DNA of 8,551 bases from Clostridia bacterium (GTDB taxonomy: Bacteria > Bacillota > Clostridia > Christensenellales > Aristaeellaceae), in NCBI GenBank assembly GCA_017551645.1, contig JAFZLE010000202.1, positions 1 through 8,551 on the forward strand. Direction: 5' to 3'. Below the pieces are notes generated by a model. It had not been told where the DNA came from. It saw only the letters and a program-made list of their open reading frames with translations, and ran no database searches. Positions 1 through 7,111 of the stretch are shown here, piece by piece. The position numbers were made by a program, and so were the translations under genes. Numbering within the stretch: position 1 is the stretch's first letter; each line of letters begins with the position of its first letter.

Positions 1-744
1 CCCACGCCTACTCCCGCCCTGCGCCTCGCGCCCAGTTCCACCCCCTGGGAGGCGGACGGTATCGCGACAAAGGAGCTTACAGAAGCGCTCAACGACAAGA
101 ACTTCGAAAGCTGCTACACGGACGTAAAGAACGGCGACAGCGGCATCGAGGTCAAGCGCCTGCAGAACAGGCTGGTCACGCTGGGCTACCTGCGCAGTGC
201 GGACGGCGTGTTCGGCTCCCAGACGGAGAGGGCGCTCAAATACTTCCAGTACCGCAACGCCCTGCCGGACTCGGGAGAAGGCAACAAAAACACCCTGCTC
301 AAGTTGTATTCCAACACGGCGAAAGGCTCTGACACTATAGTCACGGAATACAAGATCACCGTCTCCACCGCCAAACAGCGGGTGTACGTGTACAAGTGGA
401 ACGGGCAGGGCTTCGACAAAACCCCGTTAAAGACCTTCAAGTGCTCCACCGGCACATACGAAAACCCCACGCCTAAGGGCACGTTCTGGAACACGGGCAG
501 GATAGGCGGGGAATGGTACTATTTCAAGGACTTTGACTGCTGGGCCCGCTACGCCTGGGTCATAAACGGAGGCGTGCTGTTCCATTCGGTCATTTACGGA
601 TCCAATAACGTAAAGAGCTTAAGAAGCGGCACGGTGCGGCAGCTGGGCAGCAGGGCGTCCCACGGCTGCGTGAGGCTGGCGGTGGAAAACGCCAAGTGGA
701 TATACGACAACTGCACGGCCGGCACGCCCGTTACGGTGGAATAA
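1..744 (+). CDS. L,D-transpeptidase with peptidoglycan-binding domain (5' partial)
   Basis: The reading frame is open from base 1 to the TAA at 742-744 (247 visible codons), so the start and any signal peptide lie left of the window. The visible part begins with a Pro/Thr/Ser-rich linker (codons 1-15). A PG_binding_1-type helical domain follows at about codons 41-88 (GDSGIEVKRLQNRL, then DGVFGSQTERALKYFQ). The YkuD catalytic domain spans about codons 119-247. The YkuD signature is present: His at codon 195 (FHSVIYG) and SHGCVRL at codons 220-226, with the nucleophile Cys at codon 223 (bases 667-669). Enzymes of this family make 3-3 cross-links or attach proteins in peptidoglycan outside the membrane, and the wall-binding domain fits that location. 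The internal ATG at 208 falls inside the wall-binding domain and is not the true start. Family assignment is firm; the exact substrate and the N-terminus cannot be judged. The next gene starts 3 bases after the stop. Confidence 0.92.
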   Translation, partial: PTPTPALRLAPSSTPWEADGIATKELTEALNDKNFESCYTDVKNGDSGIEVKRLQNRLVTLGYLRSADGVFGSQTERALKYFQYRNALPDSGEGNKNTLLKLYSNTAKGSDTIVTEYKITVSTAKQRVYVYKWNGQGFDKTPLKTFKCSTGTYENPTPKGTFWNTGRIGGEWYYFKDFDCWARYAWVINGGVLFHSVIYGSNNVKSLRSGTVRQLGSRASHGCVRLAVENAKWIYDNCTAGTPVTVE

Positions 745-747
745 CAG

Positions 748-2064
748 ATGAAGCATAAAATAAAGGCGGTAGAGGAAGGCTCCATCGCCTGGCAGCTGGG
801 CATACGTTCCGGGGATACGCTGATAAGCATAAACGGCGAGGAAGTAATAGATTTTATCGACTATCAGGCGCTGTCCAGCGAGGAGAACATGGTCCTTACG
901 GTGGAAAGTGCCGGAGAGATCACGGATTATTCCTTCCAGAAGGACGGGTACGAGCCTCTGGGCATGGAGTTCTTCGGCGATATGCTGGGCAAGACCCGGG
1001 ACTGTGTCAATCACTGCCGTTTCTGCTTTGTGGACCAGCTGCCGCCCAATGCCCGTCCCACAATGAAAGAGAAGGACGACGACTGGCGGCTGAGCCTGAT
1101 GATGGGCAATTTCATAACCCTTACAAATGTATCCGACGCGGAGCTTGACAGAATAATCAGGCGCCGCGCTTCTCCATTATATATATCGGTGCACGCCACG
1201 GACAACCGTGTCAGGAACGACCTGGTGCGGCCCTTGACAAAATGTGATATAATGGAAAGGTTGCGGAAGCTCAGGGAGGGCGGTATTTCCTTCCATGCGC
1301 AGGCGGTGGTATGCCCCGGGATAAACGACGGGCCCGTGCTTAAACAGACCATTGACGACCTGCTGAGCCTTTACCCGGCGTGCCTGAGTTTCGCGGTGGT
1401 ACCGGTCGGGCTCACGCGCTTCAGGTCCGGGCTTGACGACCTGAAAATGTTCGACCGCGCTTCCGCCAAAGCGCTTTTGGACCTGGTAAATCCCATCCGC
1501 GCTTTCTGCAAAGGGCATTTCGGTTCGAATTTCGTGTTCCCGTCGGACGAGATGTATATACTGGCGGGGGAAGAACTGCCGGAGGACTCCGAATATGAGG
1601 ACTACAGCCAGATAGACAACGGCGTAGGCTTGTGCAGGAGCCTGATAACGGAGTTTGAGTACGCTTACGAGGATATGCCGCCTGAATACAAGCGCGCGAA
1701 AGCGGGCGGCAGGAAACTGCTGGCGGCGTGCGGCGTGTCATTCAAGCCCATACTCGAAAGGCTGCTGGACGAACACCCCGTGAGCGGAGTGGATATCCGG
1801 GTAAAAGCCATAATAAACGACTTCTTTGGCGACACGGTCACCGTTTCTGGCCTTATAACGGGCGGGGACCTGATACGCCAGCTTGAAAACGAGGACTGCG
1901 AGGCGGTGCTCATCACCCAGACCATGTTAAGGCAGGAGGACATGCGCTTCCTGGACGACATGCTGCTCAGTGAGGCTGAGGAAAAGCTGGGCAAGCCCAT
2001 CATACCGGTAGGCAGGACAGGCGAAGAGCTTCTGGAAACGCTCAAGGCGTTCTCGGACGTTTGA
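748..2064 (+). CDS. PDZ-DUF512 radical SAM protein (TIGR03279-like), function unknown
   Basis: A 438-residue protein with a PDZ-like N-terminus (about residues 1-60; GSIAWQLGIRSGDTLISING is the typical PDZ carboxylate-loop region). A radical-SAM Fe-S motif C-x3-C-x2-C follows at C86, C90 and C93 (DCVNHCRFCFVDQLP), then a TIM-barrel-like middle (MMGNFITLTN, SVHATDNRVRNDLVRPLTK, CPGINDG). The C-terminal DUF512 domain lies at about residues 220-435 and includes SFAVVPVGLTRFR, GSNFVFPSDEMY and the end motif PIIPVGRTGEELL. The length is normal for the family. These proteins occur in Clostridia and in cyanobacteria and plastids; I know of no established reaction. ATG 748 is chosen because the PDZ begins immediately and GGTGGA (735-740) sits 7 bases upstream. 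It follows the transpeptidase stop by 3 bases, so it is probably translated from the same mRNA. An extended -10 sequence lies inside it at 1245-1253. Confidence 0.93.
   Translation: MKHKIKAVEEGSIAWQLGIRSGDTLISINGEEVIDFIDYQALSSEENMVLTVESAGEITDYSFQKDGYEPLGMEFFGDMLGKTRDCVNHCRFCFVDQLPPNARPTMKEKDDDWRLSLMMGNFITLTNVSDAELDRIIRRRASPLYISVHATDNRVRNDLVRPLTKCDIMERLRKLREGGISFHAQAVVCPGINDGPVLKQTIDDLLSLYPACLSFAVVPVGLTRFRSGLDDLKMFDRASAKALLDLVNPIRAFCKGHFGSNFVFPSDEMYILAGEELPEDSEYEDYSQIDNGVGLCRSLITEFEYAYEDMPPEYKRAKAGGRKLLAACGVSFKPILERLLDEHPVSGVDIRVKAIINDFFGDTVTVSGLITGGDLIRQLENEDCEAVLITQTMLRQEDMRFLDDMLLSEAEEKLGKPIIPVGRTGEELLETLKAFSDV
1245..1253 (+). promoter_or_regulatory. Candidate intragenic extended -10 (TGaTATAAT)
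   Basis: A perfect match to the extended -10 element (TG-n-TATAAT) lies within the DUF512 gene, where the protein reads Cys-Asp-Ile-Met. No -35 lies at the usual 16-18 base spacing. A perfect TTGACA is present at 1234-1239, but only 8 bases upstream, which is too close to act with this -10. Extended -10 promoters can work without a -35, so a start near 1259-1261 is possible and would feed the downstream genes. It may equally be chance, since ATA is the favoured Ile codon here. Confidence 0.25.
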
Positions 2065-2069
2065 AAGGA
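2065..2069 (+). promoter_or_regulatory. Shine-Dalgarno site of the TIGR03960 gene
   Basis: AAGGA lies 4 bases before ATG 2074, in the 9-base gap after the DUF512 stop and partly overlapping that stop region. It supports the annotated start and suggests translational coupling to the upstream gene. Confidence 0.7.
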
Positions 2070-2073
2070 TTGT

Positions 2074-3918
2074 ATGACCCTAAGCGACAGAATAGACCTG
2101 CTTATGCCTAAGGTGTTAAAACCTTCCAGGTACATAGGCAACGAGTACAATTCCATAATCAAGGACCCTGCTTCGGTCCAGGTCAGGTACGCGCTCATGT
2201 TCCCTGACGTGTACGAGATAGGCATGAGCAACCTGGGCATCAAGATACTGTACCACACGCTGAACAAGCGTGCGGATACCTGGTGTGAAAGGGTGTTCAC
2301 GCCCTGGCCCGACATGATGGAGCAGATGCGGCTGAACGACGTGCCGCTGTTTTCCATGGAAAGCCGCACGCCGGTCAGGGAGTTTGACATACTGGGTATT
2401 TCCCTGTCCTACGAGATGAGCTACACCAACGTGCTGCAAAGCCTGATGCTGGCGGGCATACCCCTGCGCAGCGGGGACAGGACGGAGGGCCCCATAATCA
2501 TCTGCGGGGGCACCTGCGCGTTCAATCCCGAGCCGCTGGCTCCCTTCGTGGACCTGTTCACGTTAGGTGACGGGGAAAAATCCATCCACCAGTGCGTGGA
2601 CCTGATAAAGGACATAAAAAGCAAGGGGCTTGGGAAAGACGAGTTTTTGCGCCGCGCCGTGAAAGAAGTGGACGGCGCCTACGTGCCGTCTTTCTATACT
2701 GTGGACTATGACGAAAGGGGCATAGTGAGCGCGGTCAGGCCGGCAGAAGGCACCGGCGCGCCGGCTTTGGTAAAAAAGGCGCTGGTAAACGACCTTAACG
2801 CCGCGGATTATCCCGAAAAGCTGATAGTGCCCTATTCCGAAGTGGTGCACGACCGCATAATGCTGGAGATATTCCGGGGCTGCACCCGTGGCTGCCGCTT
2901 CTGCCAGGCGGGCATGACATACCGCCCGGTCAGGGAAAGAAGCCCTGAAAGGTTGATGGAGCTGGCCCGCAAGCTGGTATCTTCCACGGGCTTTGACGAG
3001 ATATCGCTGATGAGCCTGTCCAGCGGCGATTATTCATGCCTGCGGGAACTGGCGCATCAGATGGTGGAGGAATTCGCCGCCAAACGTGTGAAGATCTCCC
3101 TGCCTTCCCAGCGCATAGACGCGTTTTTGAAAGACACGCTCAAGGAGACCCAGAAGGTCAGAAAGACCGCTCTCACCCTCGCCCCCGAGGCAGGCACCCA
3201 GCGGCTGCGGGACGTTATAAACAAGGGCGTTACGGAAGACGACCTGATGCGGGCGGTGACCGACGCGTTCTCTGAAGGCTGGAACGCGGTAAAGCTGTAC
3301 TTCATGATGGGCCTGCCCACCGAGACCGACGATGACATACTTGGAATAGCTGACCTGGCTGAAAAGGTCAGGAAATGCTATTTTTCCGTGCCCAAAGAGC
3401 GGCGCGCTCCAGGGCTCAGGATCACCGTGAGCGTGAGCGTGTTCGTGCCCAAACCGCATACGCCGTTCCAGTGGTGCCCCCAGACGGATGAGGAGACGGT
3501 GCGCCACAGGCAGCTGCTGCTCAGGGACGCGTTAAGGAGCGTCAAGGGCGTGGACTACAAATACCACGAAATGGACGTGAGCCGCCTGGAAGCCGTGTTC
3601 TCAAGGGGTGACCGCAGGCTGGCGGACGTGCTGGAGAAAGCAGCAAGAAAAGGCTGCATGTTCGACGGCTGGAGCGAGTGGTTCAAAAAAGACGCCTGGG
3701 ACGAGGCGTTCAGTGAGTGCGGGCTGTCTCCCGAATGGTACAACCTAAGGGACAGGAGCCTGGACGAGTGCCTGCCCTGGAACCATCTGGACTGCGGCGT
3801 GAGCCTGGCGTATCTGAAAAGCGAGTACGCTAAGGCGATGAGGGAAGAGATAACCCACGACTGCCGCAAAGGCTGTACGGGCTGCGGGATCAAGCGTTAT
3901 GAGGGGGCATGCAGGTGA
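2074..3918 (+). CDS. TIGR03960-family B12-binding-domain radical SAM protein
   Basis: A 614-residue protein. The N-terminal part (about residues 36-175) resembles a cobalamin-binding Rossmann domain, with FPDVYEIGMSNLGIKILY, DILGISLSYEMSYTNVL and IIICGGTCAFNPEPLAPFVD, and ends with LGDGE. The position equivalent to the DxHxxG cobalamin motif reads D45-x-Y47-xx-G50, so the axial His is absent. The radical-SAM core (about 258-500) has C270, C274 and C277 (RGCTRGCRFCQAG), followed by SLSSGDYS, SLPSQRID, TLAPEAGTQRLRDVINK and KLYFMMGLPTE. A C-terminal cysteine group at C597, C601, C604 and C613 could hold a second cluster. No reaction is established for the family to my knowledge. It is usually paired with a TIGR03936 protein, either fused or adjacent; here the partner is separate and overlaps its end by 10 bases (or 4). 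ATG 2074 is supported by AAGGA 4 bases upstream. Confidence 0.94.
   Translation: MTLSDRIDLLMPKVLKPSRYIGNEYNSIIKDPASVQVRYALMFPDVYEIGMSNLGIKILYHTLNKRADTWCERVFTPWPDMMEQMRLNDVPLFSMESRTPVREFDILGISLSYEMSYTNVLQSLMLAGIPLRSGDRTEGPIIICGGTCAFNPEPLAPFVDLFTLGDGEKSIHQCVDLIKDIKSKGLGKDEFLRRAVKEVDGAYVPSFYTVDYDERGIVSAVRPAEGTGAPALVKKALVNDLNAADYPEKLIVPYSEVVHDRIMLEIFRGCTRGCRFCQAGMTYRPVRERSPERLMELARKLVSSTGFDEISLMSLSSGDYSCLRELAHQMVEEFAAKRVKISLPSQRIDAFLKDTLKETQKVRKTALTLAPEAGTQRLRDVINKGVTEDDLMRAVTDAFSEGWNAVKLYFMMGLPTETDDDILGIADLAEKVRKCYFSVPKERRAPGLRITVSVSVFVPKPHTPFQWCPQTDEETVRHRQLLLRDALRSVKGVDYKYHEMDVSRLEAVFSRGDRRLADVLEKAARKGCMFDGWSEWFKKDAWDEAFSECGLSPEWYNLRDRSLDECLPWNHLDCGVSLAYLKSEYAKAMREEITHDCRKGCTGCGIKRYEGACR
3901..3918 (+). 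promoter_or_regulatory. Stop/start overlap with two candidate starts for TIGR03936
   Basis: The purine run GAGGGGG at 3901-3907 is the only Shine-Dalgarno-like sequence here. It is 1 base from ATG 3909 (too close) but 7 bases from GTG 3915, which lies in the same frame two codons later. GTG 3915 overlaps the upstream TGA (3916-3918) as GTGA, a common 4-base coupling arrangement. Spacing therefore favours GTG 3915; codon identity favours ATG 3909. The two starts differ by only two residues. Confidence 0.55.
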
Positions 3919-4580
3919 AACTGGTATACGTGTTCTCCAAGACGGGACGCTTAAGGTTCGTGTCTCATCTGGACCTGCAGCGGTTTTTGCTGCGGGCGCT
4001 CAACCGCACCGATCTTGATCTGGCGTTTTCCCAGGGCTTCAATCCTCACCCGCTTCTGTCCCTTGCCGGCGCGCTGGCTATGGGTTACGAGAGCGAGTAT
4101 GAGGTGTTTGAGGTAAGGATAAACGGCGATACGGACAGGGAAGCGGCGCTTGACACCATGCGCGCCGCGCTACCGCCGGACCTGTATATAAAAGACGTAA
4201 AGCTTAAGCCGGACAATCATCCCTCCATGATGTCGCTGGTAAAAATGGCGGATTACACCATCAGCTTTGTAAGCGGTTTCGAGGCGGTCAGGCGCGGAGC
4301 GGAAGCGTTCGCGAACAGCTTAAGCGTTATGGGCGTACGCAAGACCAAGTCCGGCGAAAAGGAAGTGGACGTGCGCGCGCTGTGCAAGGGCATTGAAATA
4401 CTTGAATGCGGCGTTAAGGCGCGGCTTATGCTGACCGAGGCGGAGACGCTCAAACCCGACCTGCTGGTGGAGACAATGTGCCGCCTGGGCGGGTGTGAAA
4501 TACCTGAATACCGCGTGATGAGAAACGCGCTTCTGGGGTTCGATCCGAACGGCGAGCCCGTGCCCGTAGCGGAGCTGTAA
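3909..4580 (+). CDS. TIGR03936-family radical SAM-associated protein (DUF2344)
   Basis: A protein of 223 residues (221 if it starts at GTG 3915). The N-terminal signature FSKTGRLRFVSHLDLQRFLLRAL, followed by AFSQGFNPHPLLSLAGALAMGYESEYE, is characteristic of DUF2344/TIGR03936. It carries no radical-SAM cysteine motif of its own; its few cysteines (CKGIEILECG, MCRLGGCEIPE) are scattered. In many Bacillota it sits directly after, or is fused to, the TIGR03960 radical-SAM protein, which implies a two-part system of unknown function, perhaps with this subunit binding the substrate (inference). Length is usual for the stand-alone form. Its stop (4578-4580) is one base before the RNase E/G start, so the three genes are very likely co-translated. 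Confidence 0.93.
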   Translation: MQVKLVYVFSKTGRLRFVSHLDLQRFLLRALNRTDLDLAFSQGFNPHPLLSLAGALAMGYESEYEVFEVRINGDTDREAALDTMRAALPPDLYIKDVKLKPDNHPSMMSLVKMADYTISFVSGFEAVRRGAEAFANSLSVMGVRKTKSGEKEVDVRALCKGIEILECGVKARLMLTEAETLKPDLLVETMCRLGGCEIPEYRVMRNALLGFDPNGEPVPVAEL

Positions 4581-4581
4581 C

Positions 4582-5727
4582 ATGGAACGGACGCTGCTGC
4601 TTGACAGGGAAAACGGAAAAGCCTGCGCCGCGCTCTTGGAAAACGGCAGGCTGGTCCAGTTTGTACGGGACGGCGATGAGCCCGCACCCGGCAGCGTGTA
4701 CCTGGGCAGGGTCCAGCGGGTGCTTGAAGGGCTGGGCGGCGCGTTCGTGGACATCGGGTTTGAAAAAAACGGCCTTATAAGCGGCAGCAGCGACCTGCCC
4801 AAGGGCGAAAACGGCGAGACGCTCATAAAACAGGGCATGGAGCTGCCCGTACAGGTGATAAAAACCCCCGGCGGGGACAAGGGCGCGCAGCTGAGCGCCA
4901 ACATACGCCTGGCAGGCAGGAACGCGGTCGTGCTGCCGAATTCCCGTAATCTGGGAGTGTCAAGGCGCGTAAGCGACGGATCCGAACGGGCAAGGCTGAG
5001 GAAACTCGGCGAAAGCCTGCGCCCCGCGGGCATGGGGCTGATACTCAGGAGCCAGGCGGCGGGAGCGTCCCCGGAGGAGCTTGCCCGGGAGACAGACGCG
5101 CTGGCGTCCGTTTGGAAAGGCATTGAGACAAAAGCACGGCATATCAAAGCGCCTGCGCTGCTGCTGGACGGATCCAGAGCCGCAGCGGTTGCCGCGAGGG
5201 ATATGCGTCTGGACGCGGAAACAAGGATAATTGCCAGGGATCAGGCGCTTTTGGACGACCTGCTCGGCAGGTCTGAGGGCGGGCTGCCCTGCAGATTATC
5301 CGTAGAGGACAGCGACCTGCTGACCGTTTACAGGGTGCGCGCCCAGCTGGAGACCGCGAAAAAGCGCCGGGTCGATCTGAAATGCGGCGGCTATCTGGTG
5401 TTCGACGACACGGAAGCCATGCGGGTGATAGACGTGAACAGCGGTTCCTTTACGGGCAAAGACGCGGAGGACACCGCGTACAGGCTCAACCTGGAAGCGG
5501 CGGATGAGATCGCCGTGCAGGCGCGCCTCAGGAATCTTGTGGGGATAATCGTTATCGATTTTGTGGATATGCGCGAGAAAGCGCACAGGGAAAGCGTGGT
5601 CGAGTGGCTGATCCGGGCGTTCGTACCGGACACCGGCAGGGTGGCGATAAACCCGCTGTCGGCCCTGGGACTGTGCGAAATGACAAGGCAGAGCAGGTAC
5701 GCTGCGGCCTCGTGCGGAGAAGAATAA
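4582..5727 (+). CDS. rng: Ribonuclease E/G family endoribonuclease, short C-terminus
   Basis: A 381-residue RNase E/G-type protein; members cut single-stranded, AU-rich RNA in mRNA decay and rRNA processing. An S1-like segment occupies about residues 36-107 (GSVYLGRVQRVLEGLGGAFVDIGFEKNG). The 5'-phosphate sensor area is LILRSQAAGAS (153-163), with Arg-Ser where E. coli RNase E has Arg169-Thr170. The DNase I-like catalytic part contains D284 (VIDVNSG) and D326 (IVIDFVDM), which align with the metal ligands D303 and D346 of E. coli RNase E. LNLEAADEIAVQARLRNLVG is strongly conserved. The protein stops soon after LGLCEMTRQSR, before the CPxC Zn-link and small domain of E. coli-type enzymes; one Cys (C378) is close to the end. 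The next gene begins one base after the stop, so no room for the missing part remains. The start is supported by GGAG (4571-4574), 7 bases upstream of ATG 4582. Confidence 0.93.
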   Translation: MERTLLLDRENGKACAALLENGRLVQFVRDGDEPAPGSVYLGRVQRVLEGLGGAFVDIGFEKNGLISGSSDLPKGENGETLIKQGMELPVQVIKTPGGDKGAQLSANIRLAGRNAVVLPNSRNLGVSRRVSDGSERARLRKLGESLRPAGMGLILRSQAAGASPEELARETDALASVWKGIETKARHIKAPALLLDGSRAAAVAARDMRLDAETRIIARDQALLDDLLGRSEGGLPCRLSVEDSDLLTVYRVRAQLETAKKRRVDLKCGGYLVFDDTEAMRVIDVNSGSFTGKDAEDTAYRLNLEAADEIAVQARLRNLVGIIVIDFVDMREKAHRESVVEWLIRAFVPDTGRVAINPLSALGLCEMTRQSRYAAASCGEE

Positions 5728-5731
5728 AGTG
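5716..5731 (+). promoter_or_regulatory. Shine-Dalgarno and GTG start of miaB
   Basis: GGAGA at 5716-5720 (GGAGAAG to 5722), inside the end of the RNase gene, lies 8 bases before GTG 5729. It fixes GTG as the start. The first in-frame ATG (5828, residue 34) lies just before the essential C36 and has no comparable site. Confidence 0.75.
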
Positions 5732-7111
5732 GAAAAAACCAACGGAAAACTCGACATAACACGGCAGTACGCCTTCGCGGAAGAGATCGCGCGGCTGAGG
5801 CTGAACAAAAAATACTGCATCGTCACCATGGGCTGCCAGATGAACGTTAGGGACAGCGAGACCCTGTGCGGCTGGCTGTCCCTTATGGGCTTTACCGAGG
5901 TAAAGGCGCGCGAGGACGCGGACATAATAATATACAATACCTGCTGCGTGCGGGAAAACGCCGAGAACAAGGCGCTTGGCAACGTGATATGGCTCAAGGA
6001 GCTCAAAAAGGACAAACCAGACCTCATAATAGGCGTGTGCGGCTGCATGATGCAGGAAAAGGGCCTGGCAGAGGAACTCAAGCGCAAGTACCCGTTCATC
6101 GACCTGGTGTTCGGCACGCACAACGCCGCCAATTTCCCGGAATACCTGAGCCGCGTGCTGCTTGGCGGTGAGAGAGTTTTCGAGGTGTGGGACAGCCAGG
6201 GCAGCGTGACGGAAGGCCAGCCCGCGCTCAGGAGCTGCCGCTTCAGCGCCTTCGTGAACATAATGTACGGCTGCAACAACTTCTGCACTTACTGCATAGT
6301 GCCCTATGTGAGGGGCAGGGAACGTTCCCGGAAGCCGGAGGACATACTTGACGAGTGCGCGAAGCTGAAAGATGCCGGCGTAAAGGAAATAACCCTGCTG
6401 GGGCAGAACGTGAACAGCTATATGGGCGGCGGCAGCGCTTTTGCCGAACTGCTCAAGCGCGTGGACAAGCTTGGCATAGAGCGCGTGCGCTTCATGACCA
6501 GCCATCCCAAGGACATCACCGACGAGCTCATCTCCTGCTTCGGCAGCCTTAAGCACCTGTGCCCGCAGCTCCACCTGCCCATGCAGGCGGGGGACGACGA
6601 GGTGCTGAAGCGTATGAACCGCCGCTATACCATAGACGCGTACATGGACAAGGTCAGGCGGGTAAGGGAAGTGTGTCCCGAGATCGGGCTGACCACCGAC
6701 ATAATCGCGGGCTTCCCGGGTGAGACGCGCGCCCAGTTCGAGGGCACGCTCCGGGCAGTGGAGCAGGCGCGGTTCGATTCAGCGTATACGTTCATATACT
6801 CGCCGAGGGAAGGCACCGCGGCGGCGAAATATCCGGATCCCGTTTCCATTCAGGAAAAGACCGAGTGGCTGGAGGAGCTTATCGCGCTTCAGCTGGGCAT
6901 AACCGCCGACATGCTGAAGCGCCAGACAGGCAAAACGTTCCCCGTGCTGGTGGAAAGCATGTCGTTAAGGAGCGAAAGCACCGTGGGCGGCAAGACGCCC
7001 CGGGGGCTCATGGTCAATTTCCCGGGAGGCCGGGATCTGATAGGGCGGATAGTTGACGTCAGGATCACCGGAGCCGGCAAAAACACACTGAAAGGCGAGC
7101 TGGAGGAATAA
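5729..7111 (+). CDS. miaB: tRNA-2-methylthio-N6-dimethylallyladenosine synthase MiaB
   Basis: A 460-residue methylthiotransferase that converts i6A37 to ms2i6A37 in tRNAs reading UNN codons, in the cytoplasm. The three MiaB parts are in order. The UPF0004 domain (about 28-150) has auxiliary-cluster ligands C36 (MGCQMN), C72 (NTCCVRENAE) and C106 (GCMMQ). The radical-SAM domain (about 172-390) has C182, C186 and C189 (YGCNNFCTYCIVPYVRGRE), LLGQNVNSY, RFMTSHP, HLPMQAGDDEVLKRMNRRYT and TDIIAGFPGET. A TRAM RNA-binding domain spans about 396-458. GCQMN and RGRERSR favour MiaB over the relatives MtaB and RimO. The start is GTG, one base after the RNase stop; the roughly 30-residue leader before the first Cys is normal for Bacillota. 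Its position before a YlbF/YmcA-like gene and mutS matches the B. subtilis order. By hand count, 18 of its 28 Ile codons are ATA. Confidence 0.97.
   Translation: MEKTNGKLDITRQYAFAEEIARLRLNKKYCIVTMGCQMNVRDSETLCGWLSLMGFTEVKAREDADIIIYNTCCVRENAENKALGNVIWLKELKKDKPDLIIGVCGCMMQEKGLAEELKRKYPFIDLVFGTHNAANFPEYLSRVLLGGERVFEVWDSQGSVTEGQPALRSCRFSAFVNIMYGCNNFCTYCIVPYVRGRERSRKPEDILDECAKLKDAGVKEITLLGQNVNSYMGGGSAFAELLKRVDKLGIERVRFMTSHPKDITDELISCFGSLKHLCPQLHLPMQAGDDEVLKRMNRRYTIDAYMDKVRRVREVCPEIGLTTDIIAGFPGETRAQFEGTLRAVEQARFDSAYTFIYSPREGTAAAKYPDPVSIQEKTEWLEELIALQLGITADMLKRQTGKTFPVLVESMSLRSESTVGGKTPRGLMVNFPGGRDLIGRIVDVRITGAGKNTLKGELEE
7102..7106 (+). promoter_or_regulatory. Shine-Dalgarno site of the YlbF-family gene
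   Basis: GGAGG within the last codons of miaB lies 5 bases before ATG 7112, the best ribosome-binding site in the window. The ATG follows the miaB TAA directly with no gap, which suggests strong, coupled translation of the small protein. Confidence 0.75.

Noticed and set aside
1145..1186. TTGACA (1145-1150) with a TATATA-rich stretch near 1176-1186
   Set aside because: The spacing is well over 20 bases and nothing like a -10 lies at 16-18 bases; the AT run encodes Leu-Tyr-Ile-Ser in the DUF512 protein.
2753..2764. 12-base perfect palindrome CCGGCGCGCCGG
   Set aside because: Single occurrence inside coding sequence (Gly-Ala-Pro-Ala), explained by GC-rich codons; no sign of an operator or repeat.
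5296..6574. Long antisense open frames (330 and 340 codons) opposite rng and miaB
   Set aside because: They lie fully opposite genes with clear family motifs, show no recognisable domains, and arise from GC-rich codon bias in the complementary frames.
6985..7000. Small hairpin GGGCG/CGCCC in the end of miaB
   Set aside because: Only five base pairs, no following T-run, and within the coding TRAM domain; not a terminator.
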